DNA of 64,000 nucleotides from an uncultured Draconibacterium sp. (GCF_913060805.1 NZ_CAJXTC010000017.1:1-64000); one strand, 5' to 3'. Shown: positions 17,934 through 26,328, counted from the first letter of the stretch. The notes: generated from the sequence alone by a model not told the origin. A program made the numbers and translations.

Positions 17934-18329
17934 CTAATTCAGATAAGCACTCAATTCTGCTATTTTCATTTGGCGGTCCATTGAAAAGACCGTGCTTTCG
18001 CGCTCCACTTTATCGAGAATGAAATATGATTTTCTAAAAAAATCCAGTCTCTTATCATCCGAATCAGCTAATTCACCCTGTTCTTTTAATACAAAAGCCA
18101 CCATTTCCAACTGCTCGTTTGCCAGATTTTTGTCTTTCTCTAATAACTCGATTAAAGCTTCAACCGAAAGTTTCTCCACATCTTCATCAATTTTCAGGTA
18201 TTTGTAAAAAAAACGAATTTGCTTTTCAGCCTCTTCATCCTCACCTTTTCTACGGTGGCGTAAAATCTTTTGGATGACTTCAAACAACATCATCAACTGG
18301 CGCATTAAATAATCTTTCTCAACTCCCAT
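17934..18329 (-). CDS. Small helical protein of unknown function (DUF6483-like)
   Basis: 131 residues, largely helical and charged, with no signal peptide or membrane segment. The start MGVEKDYLMRQLMMLFEVIQ followed by KILRHRRKGEDEEAEKQI resembles small DUF6483-type proteins, which begin with a DY-x-MRQ motif; that assignment is tentative. It converges on the O-antigen ligase gene with a 3-base gap and diverges from the DUF5522 gene. No enzymatic motif is visible. Confidence 0.6.
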   Translation of the reverse strand: MGVEKDYLMRQLMMLFEVIQKILRHRRKGEDEEAEKQIRFFYKYLKIDEDVEKLSVEALIELLEKDKNLANEQLEMVAFVLKEQGELADSDDKRLDFFRKSYFILDKVERESTVFSMDRQMKIAELSAYLN

Positions 18330-18395
18330 GGCAAAAACTGTGTTTCGTGTTCTGAAAGATAAGTCAATTTGGCTACTTTTGAAAAAAATTTGAGA

Positions 18396-18596
18396 ATGGG
18401 ATATTTCGACGACCTTTTTCCTGACCGATACGAGGATGAACTAAAAGAGGGGAAAGATTTTTACATGGAAAATGGCTACCGGGTAATGACTGAATCTTAC
18501 CTGCGGAACCGTGGCTATTGTTGTGCCAACGGCTGCCGCCACTGCCCGTACTGGCCAAAAGCGCAAAAAGGAAATACCAACCTCAGAAAGAAATAG
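18396..18596 (+). CDS. DUF5522 small Cys-rich protein
   Basis: 66 residues from ATG at 18396; the track start uses a TTG nine codons upstream and is less likely. The core reads YMENGYRVMTESYLRNRGYC followed by CANGCRHCPYW. Three or four Cys in a C-C-x3-C-x2-C arrangement suggest metal binding, as in the DUF5522 family of Bacteroidota. It stops 2 bases before the fmt start, so the two are probably co-transcribed. Function unknown. Confidence 0.85.
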   Translation: MGYFDDLFPDRYEDELKEGKDFYMENGYRVMTESYLRNRGYCCANGCRHCPYWPKAQKGNTNLRKK

Positions 18597-18598
18597 TT

Positions 18599-19573
18599 AT
18601 GCAAGGAAAAGACCTGAAAATAGTTTTTATGGGAACGCCCGATTTTGCCGTAGCCAGTTTACAGGCTTTGGTTGAAGGCGGATACAATATTGTTGGTGTA
18701 ATTACAGCGCCCGACAAACCGGCAGGACGTGGAAAAAAGCTCCACCAATCGGCGGTGAAAGTTTATGCAAGCGAACAAGGACTAAATGTAATGCAACCCG
18801 AAAAGCTTAAAAATCCTGAGTTTCTGGATGAATTGAGAGCTTTGGAAGCCGACTTGCAAGTGGTTGTGGCTTTCAGGATGTTGCCCGAAGTAGTTTGGGA
18901 TATGCCGCGTTTGGGGACTTTTAATTTGCACGGATCGTTGTTGCCGCAATACCGTGGTGCTGCACCTTTAAACTGGGCGGTTATAAATGGTGAAACACAA
19001 ACCGGAGTAACTACATTTTTGCTCGATCATGAAATTGATACCGGCAAAATTCTTTTCCGGAAAGAGATTGATATTTGGGAAAACGACACAGTTGGAACCA
19101 TTCACGATGCACTGATGGGCATTGGCGCCAAACTGGTAGTTGAAACCGTTGATGCACTGGCGTCGGGAGATTACAAAGCCATTCCGCAGGAAGAGCTTGT
19201 TGCTGAAAGCGAAGAAATAAAACACGCTCCTAAAATTTTCAAGGAAGATTGTAAAATTGATTGGTCGGCTGATGCAGATGCAGTTTGTAACCTTATTCGC
19301 GGATTATCGCCCTCCCCCGCAGCCTGGAGCACCTTAAAACATAAACAATCGGGAAAAGAAATTGCCACCAAAATTTTTATGACCATGCGTGTTGAAGATA
19401 ACAAAAACACGCCTCCGGGAACATTGGAAAGCGACGGTAAAAACTTTATAAAAGTGGCTTGCACAAATGGCTGGCTGCAAATTACCGACTTGCAGATTGC
19501 CGGTAAAAAAAGAATGAAAGTTCAGGAATTCCTTCGGGGATTTCAACAGATTGGGGAATATACCTTTCTATAA
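18599..19573 (+). CDS. fmt: Methionyl-tRNA formyltransferase
   Basis: 324 residues from ATG at 18599, placed 2 bases after the DUF5522 stop; the track start upstream overlaps that gene. It formylates Met-tRNA(fMet) using 10-formyl-THF for translation initiation. The start IVFMGTPDFAVASLQAL and the catalytic block FNLHGSLLPQYRGAAPLNWA (Asn, His) with FLLDHEIDTGKIL are diagnostic. The C-terminal OB-like domain is present (residues about 210-320). No def gene is adjacent. A strong hairpin with a T run follows. Confidence 0.97.
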   Translation: MQGKDLKIVFMGTPDFAVASLQALVEGGYNIVGVITAPDKPAGRGKKLHQSAVKVYASEQGLNVMQPEKLKNPEFLDELRALEADLQVVVAFRMLPEVVWDMPRLGTFNLHGSLLPQYRGAAPLNWAVINGETQTGVTTFLLDHEIDTGKILFRKEIDIWENDTVGTIHDALMGIGAKLVVETVDALASGDYKAIPQEELVAESEEIKHAPKIFKEDCKIDWSADADAVCNLIRGLSPSPAAWSTLKHKQSGKEIATKIFMTMRVEDNKNTPPGTLESDGKNFIKVACTNGWLQITDLQIAGKKRMKVQEFLRGFQQIGEYTFL

Positions 19574-19596
19574 CCTGAATCGATTATAAAAAAGTT

Positions 19597-19643
19597 CACC
19601 CGGCAAGCTTTTGGGAAAACCAAAGTTGCCGGGTGTATTTTTT
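19597..19643. terminator. Bidirectional terminator between fmt and convergent membrane-protein gene
   Basis: CACCCGGCAA (19597-19606) pairs with TTGCCGGGTG (19626-19635) as a perfect 10-bp GC-rich stem. A T-rich tract follows on the plus strand, and an A-rich tract precedes it, so it can end transcripts in both directions (fmt and 19665-20027). Confidence 0.85.
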
Positions 19644-19664
19644 ACTGTTTTTTGTTTGTCGTTG

Positions 19665-20027
19665 TTATTTCTTAACGGCTTTTCCGTTCATGATAAAGAA
19701 ATAGATCAGGAAACCGAGCGAAATACAAACCATTAAAATTCCGAGTGGTAACACGGCATCACGACCTCTAACCAATTCGCGGTCAAATAATCCCATCACT
19801 TCAATAATGATAAAGCCCAAACCGGTCATTAACGCTACCAGTCCCCATTTTAACGAAGGATAACGGTTCGATTCATCATTTTCACTTTTCGGCTCTTCAA
19901 GAATACCAACTCTTTCGTACTGTTCCGCCTTTATTAATTTCCGTTTTAACAAATGAATTGAAATAAGTCTAAGGATGTGATAAATGGCAAAAAACACCAC
20001 TGCTGTTACAATAATTTCCGGCATCAT
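19665..20027 (-). CDS. Small membrane protein (DUF6249-like)
   Basis: 120 residues with three hydrophobic segments: IIVTAVVFFAIYHILRLISI, LKWGLVALMTGLGFIIIEVM and LPLGILMVCISLGFLIYFFI. Between the first two lies a charged linker (KRKLIKAEQYERVG then EEPKSENDES). The layout resembles DUF6249 inner-membrane proteins of Bacteroidota. Start may be the second Met (20024). It stands alone on the minus strand; function is unknown. Confidence 0.7.
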   Translation of the reverse strand: MMPEIIVTAVVFFAIYHILRLISIHLLKRKLIKAEQYERVGILEEPKSENDESNRYPSLKWGLVALMTGLGFIIIEVMGLFDRELVRGRDAVLPLGILMVCISLGFLIYFFIMNGKAVKK

Positions 20028-20104
20028 AATTTTTCTTTTTAATTAATTTCTGACCGTTTGACTACAGCCGTGAAAGAAATGTTGCAACTTTTTTTAAAAT
20101 ATTT

Positions 20105-21196
20105 TCAAAGAAGATTAATGGCATCCAATGCGGCAAGAAGAATAACCGTGAAAAACACAATGTTATATAAAAACGAAAGTGCGAAGAATTTAAGCACTAC
20201 TTTTCCAATCGACTGTCCATAGAACTTCTTTAATGCAATAACTATGTAAATTGGAATAGATAAGAACAAAATTCCTGACAATGTACTCATGCTCTCATCA
20301 AACAAAAGATACAAACCCATTATCGTTGTCATTACCAAAAAAATAAACGAATGGATGTGAATTGAAAATACCAGGTGACGCATATAGTTGCGTTTCCTCC
20401 GGATGTAAATCAGTTTTAAGATAAGAGCAAAAAGTGGCAACAACAGAAAAAATGCATACGAAATGTATTTAAGTATTTTTGCCATTGTAGCTTCGGGAGA
20501 GCGCAAGAGTTGAATATTTTTCTGTAATTCAGCCTGTTTTTCCGGGTCTGTTTCCTCTTCTAATTCAGTCTGCATCTTGTCGGCGTGCTCATTCAGTGCC
20601 AGCCTGATGTTACGCGCACCGTTCCATTCTCCCAAATTAATTTCATTGGCAGCTTTATCAATATCAATGCTGTCCATCCGAATATTTCCTTTAGCTAAAA
20701 CATTGTTCAAAGCTTCTTTTTCCTCCGGTGCAAACTCATCGTTTACCTGATTAATAATAGAATCGGCGGCAACAACCGAAGTAGAATCGAGCCCTAATTT
20801 TGCGTCTTTTAAATCAGAATCCAGAACCGTTGATAAACCACGATTGGTAACGATTTGCAACAAAAAAAACAGAATAAAACTTACAAAAACAAAAATGCGA
20901 AACGGAGGTGTATAACGTACACGTCGGCCGGCAAAGTACTCTTTGGTAAGAAAACCCGGGCGCGTAATCAGCGCGAATAATGTTTTAAAAAAGCGGGTGT
21001 CGAAAGCAAAAAAGTCGCCAAGGAAATTGTAAAAGATAAAGCCAAACGGTTTATCGTATTCTTTAACTGCCTGGCCACAATTCGGGCAATAATGCCCCGA
21101 AAACGTTGTTCCGCAGTTTAAACATTCAACATCGATGTGCCAGGTGGAATTGTCCTTTCCTTTAAAACGTTCTTGTAAATTAGACCACATTTTCAT
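20105..21196 (-). CDS. DUF3667 membrane protein with zinc ribbon
   Basis: 363 residues. An N-terminal zinc ribbon (CLNCGTTFSGHYCPNCGQ) is followed by the DUF3667 core FFAFDTRFFKTLFALITRPG, then membrane helices. About five segments are visible (for example FRIFVFVSFILFFLLQIV and ISYAFFLLLPLFALILKLIY), with a ~130-residue charged loop between the first and the rest. The start overlaps the end of the cvpA-like gene by 17 bases, implying co-expression. Start at 21190 is also possible. No biochemical role is established for the family as far as can be told from sequence. Confidence 0.85.
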   Translation of the reverse strand: MKMWSNLQERFKGKDNSTWHIDVECLNCGTTFSGHYCPNCGQAVKEYDKPFGFIFYNFLGDFFAFDTRFFKTLFALITRPGFLTKEYFAGRRVRYTPPFRIFVFVSFILFFLLQIVTNRGLSTVLDSDLKDAKLGLDSTSVVAADSIINQVNDEFAPEEKEALNNVLAKGNIRMDSIDIDKAANEINLGEWNGARNIRLALNEHADKMQTELEEETDPEKQAELQKNIQLLRSPEATMAKILKYISYAFFLLLPLFALILKLIYIRRKRNYMRHLVFSIHIHSFIFLVMTTIMGLYLLFDESMSTLSGILFLSIPIYIVIALKKFYGQSIGKVVLKFFALSFLYNIVFFTVILLAALDAINLL

Positions 21197-21704
21197 ATTT
21201 CCGATTCTCTTTCATATCAATTTCCCATCCTTCGATAAAGGGGAAAATCGATGGTGCAAACGATCGAATCGGTTCATACATCCGCGAATTTTCTTTGGCT
21301 TCTCGCGAAAGAATATGAACATCTTCGTCGATTTTGTCAAAAATAACCAATATTATGCTCAATATCAAGGCTGATTTTAAAACGCCGAAAACCAACCCGG
21401 CCAGTTTATTGGCAAATCCCAGCAAAACGGTTTCGGCCATTTTACTTACTGCGCTGCCAACAATGTGCACCAAAATTACGATAACCACAAAGGTGATTAC
21501 AAACGAAATGATATTCATGTGTTTCGAGTGCCAATCAAAATTTTCGATCAGAAATTCGGTGGTAACGTATGAAAATTTGATAGCTCCCCAAATTCCCAAA
21601 ATGAGCGCCGCAATAGATGCAACTTCCGAAATAAGGCCTTTACTAAAACCATTTATTGCTGACAGGATCAACAAAATGCCTAAAACAATATCGATGTAAT
21701 TCAT
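21180..21704 (-). CDS. CvpA family membrane protein
   Basis: 174 residues with four membrane helices, starting IDIVLGILLILSAINGFSKG and EVASIAALILGIWGAIKF, the characteristic CvpA/colicin-V-production pattern (x-G-x-x-x-G-x-x-x-x-x-x). E. coli CvpA is needed for colicin V export and bile resistance; the mechanism is not well defined. It overlaps the downstream DUF3667 gene by 17 bases, so both probably come from one transcript. Confidence 0.88.
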   Translation of the reverse strand: MNYIDIVLGILLILSAINGFSKGLISEVASIAALILGIWGAIKFSYVTTEFLIENFDWHSKHMNIISFVITFVVIVILVHIVGSAVSKMAETVLLGFANKLAGLVFGVLKSALILSIILVIFDKIDEDVHILSREAKENSRMYEPIRSFAPSIFPFIEGWEIDMKENRKYENVV

Positions 21705-21909
21705 AATTTGATTTCTACGGTGATAGGTTTACCCGAAACAATTTGCAGTGGTAAATATAAAAATTCGCGATCAGTTAAAAAACCGGCCAATCGGCCAGCG
21801 AACAGATTTTATGGTTAAACGAACTTTTTCCTCCATTTATTTTTTCGGTTGGCGCAATTATTGCCCTGTTCAAGATGATTTTTGATTGCATAATTGATAC
21901 ATTTATTCA

Positions 21910-21917
21910 TAAATTTG
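21910..21917 (+). promoter_or_regulatory. Candidate -7 promoter element of the GH3-auxin-type gene
   Basis: TAAATTTG matches TAnnTTTG, 26 bases before the ATG at 21943. A TTTG at 21881 is spaced too far (25 bases) for a normal -33 box, so support is weak. Confidence 0.3.
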
Positions 21918-21942
21918 GACTTCATAAAATTAAACGTAACAA

Positions 21943-23463
21943 ATGCCTCTTCTAAATTCAGTAATCAAGTGGGTAAACATAAAACGCAACTACCAAATTC
22001 AATATTACCGCGAATATCCACATGAAATTCAAAACGAAACCTTATTTGAACTTTTGCAAAGTGCAAAAGATACGCAATGGGGTAAAGCACACAATTTTGA
22101 TGATGTAACATCGTACCGCGAGTTTCAAAAAGCAATGCCTTTGCAAACTTACGAAGATGTAAAACCATACATCGACCGTTTGCGACAAGGTGAAAAAAAC
22201 CTGCTTTGGCCGGGCGAAGTAAAGTGGTTTGCCAAATCGAGCGGAACCACCAGCGACAAAAGCAAATTTATTCCGGTTACCAACGAAGCTTTGGAAGAAT
22301 GCCATTTGCGCGGCCCCAAAGATATTTTTGCCCAGTACATAACTTCCAATCCTGAATCGAAAGTTTTAAAAGGGAAAATTCTGACCTTGGGAGGCAGCCA
22401 CCGGGTAAGCAGTTTTAACAACAATTCGTTTCATGGCGATTTGTCGGCAATTATGATCGAGAACGAACCGTTTTGGTCGGATCTGTTCAGAACACCGGCA
22501 GCAGAAATTGCCCTTATCGAAGAATTTGAAGAAAAGGTAGAAAAGATAATCGATACCACCCTCGACCAGAATGTTACTGCTTTTGCAGGTGTTCCGTCGT
22601 GGTACCTCGTACTTTTTAAACGTGTGCTGGAAAAAACCGGCAAATCAAATCTGCTGGAAGTGTGGCCTAACCTGGAGGTGTTTGCTCATGGAGGCGTAAA
22701 CTTTGAACCTTACCGCGAGCAGTACCGCAAAATTATTCCTTCGTCGCAAATGCATTATGTGGAAACCTACAATGCGTCGGAAGGTTTTTTTGGAATCCAG
22801 GATAACGAGCACCAGGACGATATGCTTTTAATGCTGGATTACGGAATTTACTACGAGTTTATTCCGATGTCGGAATTTGGCAGCGAAAATCCTACGGTTG
22901 TCAATCTCGAGGATGTGGAACTGGAACAAAATTATGCCATGGTAATTTCTACCAACGCCGGCTTGTGGCGTTATGTAATTGGCGACACCATTAAGTTTAC
23001 CTGCAAATACCCTTTCAAGATAAAAGTTACGGGGCGCACCAAACATTTTATAAATGCATTTGGCGAGGAGCTGATTATCGATAATGCCGAGCAAGCGCTG
23101 AAAATTGCCTGCCACCACACCGGGGCAATTGTAAATGAATACACCGCCGGCCCGGTATTTATGAGCGACAATAGCAAAGGCGCCCACCAGTGGATTATTG
23201 AATTTGCCAAAGCTCCGAAAGATGTCGATCACTTTAAAACAATACTCGATAATTCGCTAAAAACGCTGAACTCGGATTACGAAGCCAAGCGCCATAAAAA
23301 CATGACCCTTGAAATGCTGCATCTTACGGTGGCGCCAAAAGGAACTTTCTACAACTGGATGAAACAACGCGGCAAGGTTGGCGGGCAAAATAAAATTCCG
23401 CGACTTGCCAATAACCGAAAATATCTCGACGAACTTATGAACATTCTGGGGGCCGACAGGTAA
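21943..23463 (+). CDS. GH3 auxin-responsive-promoter family acyl-adenylating enzyme
   Basis: 506 residues of the GH3 family (ANL adenylating superfamily; unrelated to glycoside hydrolase 3). In plants these enzymes conjugate jasmonate or auxin to amino acids through an acyl-adenylate. Visible motifs are the ATP/phosphate loop WFAKSSGTTSDKSKFIPVT, YNASEGFFGIQ, the ATP-binding VIGDTIKF and the hinge GRTKHFINAFGEELI. All core motifs are intact, so it is probably active. The bacterial substrate is unknown. It lies 38 bases upstream of the deoxynucleoside kinase gene and may share its transcript. Confidence 0.9.
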   Translation: MPLLNSVIKWVNIKRNYQIQYYREYPHEIQNETLFELLQSAKDTQWGKAHNFDDVTSYREFQKAMPLQTYEDVKPYIDRLRQGEKNLLWPGEVKWFAKSSGTTSDKSKFIPVTNEALEECHLRGPKDIFAQYITSNPESKVLKGKILTLGGSHRVSSFNNNSFHGDLSAIMIENEPFWSDLFRTPAAEIALIEEFEEKVEKIIDTTLDQNVTAFAGVPSWYLVLFKRVLEKTGKSNLLEVWPNLEVFAHGGVNFEPYREQYRKIIPSSQMHYVETYNASEGFFGIQDNEHQDDMLLMLDYGIYYEFIPMSEFGSENPTVVNLEDVELEQNYAMVISTNAGLWRYVIGDTIKFTCKYPFKIKVTGRTKHFINAFGEELIIDNAEQALKIACHHTGAIVNEYTAGPVFMSDNSKGAHQWIIEFAKAPKDVDHFKTILDNSLKTLNSDYEAKRHKNMTLEMLHLTVAPKGTFYNWMKQRGKVGGQNKIPRLANNRKYLDELMNILGADR

Positions 23464-23501
23464 TTTTTTTATACTTTAGAATTTCAAAAAAATAATTGAA
23501 T

Positions 23502-24116
23502 ATGCACATTGCAATAGCGGGTAACATTGGTGCCGGAAAGACAACATTGAGCGAACTTTTGGCCAAGCACTACAAATGGACCCCACATTACGAAGACGTA
23601 GACGAAAATCCTTATCTGAATGACTTTTACAACGACATGCAACGCTGGTCGTTTAACCTGCAGATTTACTTCCTGAATTCGCGTTTTAAACAGATCATCG
23701 ATATCCGCAAGTCGGGAAAAACGATTATACAAGACCGTACAATTTACGAGGATGCCGAAATTTTTGCTCCCAACCTGCACGCGATGGGTTTGATGAGCAC
23801 CCGCGATTTTGGCAACTATAAATCGTTGTTCGATCTGATGGCAAGCCTTATACAACCACCGGATTTGCTGATTTATTTGCGCGCATCGATTCCGACACTG
23901 GTAAACCAGATTCAGAAACGTGGACGTGAATATGAAAACTCGATCCGCCTCGATTATCTGAAACAATTGAACGAGCGTTACGAGACCTGGATTAACAGTT
24001 ATAAAATGGGGAAATTATTGGTGATCAATGTAGATGACCTTGATTTTACAGCCAATCCGGAAGACCTGAGTTTTGTAATCGATAAGATCGATGCTCAGAT
24101 CCACGGTTTATTCTAG
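23502..24116 (+). CDS. Deoxynucleoside kinase
   Basis: 204 residues from ATG at 23502; the track start is an upstream TTG. Contains the P-loop IAGNIGAGKTTLSELLAKHY, the DRS/ERS-type catalytic motif as IIQDRTIYEDAEIFA and the lid region RASIPTLVNQIQKRGREYEN. These define the dCK/dGK/TK2 family that phosphorylates deoxynucleosides for salvage. Base preference cannot be read from sequence. A family A palindromic repeat with a T run follows and probably ends the transcript. Confidence 0.92.
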   Translation: MHIAIAGNIGAGKTTLSELLAKHYKWTPHYEDVDENPYLNDFYNDMQRWSFNLQIYFLNSRFKQIIDIRKSGKTIIQDRTIYEDAEIFAPNLHAMGLMSTRDFGNYKSLFDLMASLIQPPDLLIYLRASIPTLVNQIQKRGREYENSIRLDYLKQLNERYETWINSYKMGKLLVINVDDLDFTANPEDLSFVIDKIDAQIHGLF

Positions 24117-24137
24117 AATATTAGCTATAAAATAAGA

Positions 24138-24213
24138 ACTGTCATTTCGAAGGAAGAATGACTGAGAAATCTGTTACAGATTTTTCTCTTCACTCGAAAT
24201 GACAGTTTTTTTA
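24138..24213 (+). repeat. Dispersed palindromic repeat, family A copy 2 (doubles as terminator)
   Basis: TGTCATTTCGA (24140-24150) and TCGAAATGACA (24194-24204) are perfect inverted arms, with inner GAGAAATCT and AGATTT arms. The left 33 bases match copy 1 at 10008 except for one base. On the plus strand AACTGTCATTTCGA...ACAG runs into seven T, so it can terminate the deoxynucleoside kinase transcript. Confidence 0.85.
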
Positions 24214-24226
24214 TGTGCCAAACTTT

Positions 24227-24354
24227 ACCCCTCACCCTTCGGGAGCTCCCCTTGAAAGGGGAGCAAGTTACCAGAAACTTTTCAGTTAAAATTGCGAAAT
24301 TACATCAGAACCGTTTTCCCCTTTTGAGGGGAAATGGCGACAGCCAAAGGGGTA
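24227..24354. repeat. Composite inverted repeat with two C/G-run hairpins (family B)
   Basis: The unit is bounded by TACCCC (24227-24232) and GGGGTA (24349-24354). Inside are two perfect hairpins, GCTCCCCTT-GA-AAGGGGAGC (24245-24264) and TTTCCCC...GGGGAAA (about 24316-24333). AAATGGCGACAGCCAAAGGGG at its right end matches the reverse complement of 32731-32751 at 20 of 21 positions, so it is dispersed. Confidence 0.75.
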
Positions 24355-24372
24355 GATAATCTTTTTCTGTGT

Positions 24373-25368
24373 TTACCCTACAATCTTTTCAATTTCAGCT
24401 TTCACCCCGGGCCATTGTTCGTCGGCAAGATTCGGCCCCATAACTTCTACAACTTTTCCTGATACAAGTGCAGCAATCTTGCCACATTTTTCCAGGTCGT
24501 AGCCATTCGTAAGGCCATAGAAGAAACCGGCGGCATATGCATCACCTGCTCCGGTGGTATCCAATGCTTTGGCAGGAATTACTCCAACTCGTGCAACAGC
24601 ATCACCTTGTTTAATCATCGAACCTTCTTTACCCACTTTTACAACAGCAATTTTATCGCCTTGTGCAATTTCATGAAGCGCCGCTTCCGGATCAAGTCCG
24701 GTGTATGATTTCGCTTCCTCTTCGTTGGCAAAAACAATATCCACATAATCTCGGATCAGTTCTTTCAGGAAATCGAGATTGGCCTCCACCACGTTAAAGC
24801 TCGACAGGTCGACAGCAATCTTAACACCGGCTTTTTTAGCAGCAACTGCACAAGCTTTAATCAGGTCGTGATTAAAAACCAGGTAGCCTTCAATGTAAAC
24901 GTATTCGTAGCCGGTAAACAGGTCTTCGGTTACTTCGTCGGGAAGCATTTCGGCGGCAGCTCCAAGGTAAGTTGCCATGGTTCGTTCCGAATCAGGACTT
25001 ACCAGTCCCATTACTCTTCCGGTAGCATTTTCGCTGTGGAACAAGTGTGTTTTTACGCCACGTTTTTCAAAGTCGTTACGGAAAAGATCGCCCAACTCAT
25101 CGCGACCGATTTTCCCCATATATCCGGCATTTCCACCAAGGTTGGCTAAAGCACGGATCGAATTAGCAACCGATCCGCCGGTGGCCAGCTCGCTTTTTTC
25201 AGAGTAAGTCGCATCGTAGATGGTTTTCGACTGGTCGGCGTCAACCAGCGTCATACTGCCACGTGGTAATCCAAACTGTTCAAGCAATGAATCGCTCTCC
25301 AAAACCGAGATCACATCAACTAAAGCGTTACCCATGCCCAACACAGCAGGAATATTTTGTTTTGTCAT
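24373..25368 (-). CDS. PfkB-family carbohydrate/nucleoside kinase (adenosine kinase-like)
   Basis: 331 residues. PfkB signatures are GGSVANSIRALANLGGNAGY near the N-terminus and the catalytic anion hole ALDTTGAGDAYAAGFFYGLT near the C-terminus, with catalytic Asp in GAGD. The N-terminal pattern MGNALVDVISVLESD and GRVMGLVSPDSERTM is that of the adenosine/ribokinase-like kinases of Bacteroidota often annotated as adenosine kinase. It would phosphorylate adenosine or a sugar with ATP in the cytoplasm; the substrate is not certain. It is transcribed alone, towards repeat-rich DNA. Confidence 0.88.
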   Translation of the reverse strand: MTKQNIPAVLGMGNALVDVISVLESDSLLEQFGLPRGSMTLVDADQSKTIYDATYSEKSELATGGSVANSIRALANLGGNAGYMGKIGRDELGDLFRNDFEKRGVKTHLFHSENATGRVMGLVSPDSERTMATYLGAAAEMLPDEVTEDLFTGYEYVYIEGYLVFNHDLIKACAVAAKKAGVKIAVDLSSFNVVEANLDFLKELIRDYVDIVFANEEEAKSYTGLDPEAALHEIAQGDKIAVVKVGKEGSMIKQGDAVARVGVIPAKALDTTGAGDAYAAGFFYGLTNGYDLEKCGKIAALVSGKVVEVMGPNLADEQWPGVKAEIEKIVG

Positions 25369-25674
25369 TTTTATAAAATTTTAAGTGCCGCAAATATCAG
25401 CATTTTTATCCAATCGGTAAAACCGGATTAATAAGGCAGCTAGCGTAATTCTACCTTCATTCTCAGTATAAAATGTAAAACAAGTTTGAACTTGTATTAT
25501 GTAGGTTATGAAAGATTTTCTCCCTTTTTACCTCGGTCCTATAGGAAGAAGGGAGAAAATCCGCAAACATCCTTTAGGACTGAGGTAGAATCAAGGATTT
25601 TCGTTCAATAATTTCAACCTTGATTGGCATATAAACCTATCTGGTAAAACTTTGTTTTCAAAAAAACAGCAAAC
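25369..25674. other. Gene-free divergent region packed with inverted repeats
   Basis: No gene is visible between the divergent kinase and DUF1801 genes. Nearly the whole segment from 25449 to 25624 is covered by inverted repeats, listed separately. Any promoters must lie close to each ATG. Confidence 0.6.
25449..25624. repeat. Nested cluster of inverted repeats
   Basis: Five arm pairs are visible. TTCTACCT (25449-25456) pairs with AGGTAGAA (25583-25590). ACAAGTT-TG-AACTTGT lies at 25480-25495. GATTTTCTCCCTT (25514-25526) pairs with AAGGGAGAAAATC (25549-25561). CCTCGGTCCTATAGGA (25531-25546) pairs with TCCTTTAGGACTGAGG (25570-25585) at 14 of 16. AATCAAGG (25589-25596) pairs with CCTTGATT (25617-25624). 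Some arms overlap, so alternative folds compete. Confidence 0.8.
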
Positions 25675-26130
25675 ATGAAAATCGAGGCAAACTCACCCGA
25701 TGAATATATCGCGCAACTCTCTGAAGAACGACAACAAGCCGTTTCAAAACTTCGGGAGATCTTTCGTAAGAATCTGTCTGAAGGCTTTCAGGAAACCATA
25801 AGTTATGGAATGATCGGTTATGTTGTTCCGCATTCTGTTTATCCTGCCGGCTATCATTGCGATACAAAACTGCCACTCCCCTTTATCAATATCGCCTCGC
25901 AGAAAAACTTTATTGCACTTTACCACATGGGAATTTATGCCAACAAAAACCTGCTTGACTGGTTTGTTGCCGAATACCCGAAACACTGCAAAACAAAACC
26001 CGACATGGGAAAAAGCTGCATCCGTTTTAAAAAGGTCGACCAGATTCCATACAACCTCCTTACAGAGCTGGCAACAAAAATGACTGTCTCCGATTGGATC
26101 GATCTTTACGAACAGCAGATTAAACGATAA
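25675..26130 (+). CDS. DUF1801 (YdhG-like) protein
   Basis: 151 residues, cytoplasmic. The core EYIAQLSEERQQAVSKLREI followed by EGFQETISYGMIGYVVPHSV and NIASQKNFIALYHMGIYANK is typical of DUF1801/YdhG family proteins. The C-terminus contains GKSCIRFKKVDQIPYNLLTE, also conserved. The family has a compact alpha/beta fold; no enzymatic activity is established. It is flanked by the repeat cluster upstream and AT-rich DNA downstream. Confidence 0.88.
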   Translation: MKIEANSPDEYIAQLSEERQQAVSKLREIFRKNLSEGFQETISYGMIGYVVPHSVYPAGYHCDTKLPLPFINIASQKNFIALYHMGIYANKNLLDWFVAEYPKHCKTKPDMGKSCIRFKKVDQIPYNLLTELATKMTVSDWIDLYEQQIKR

Positions 26131-26328
26131 TAAACAAGCTTTTAAAACACAATCCCCAACCCATTTTCATATATATATATCATCTCTAATTATGTTCATT
26201 TTCTGTCAATTCATATCTTTTTGTTATTTTTACAATATGAAATTTAAATCTTTATGATTTTAAAGAAACGGAGTGCTATTTTGCGCCCGCTACAGCAGCT
26301 GAAAGAATTAATAAAATCGAAATATATT

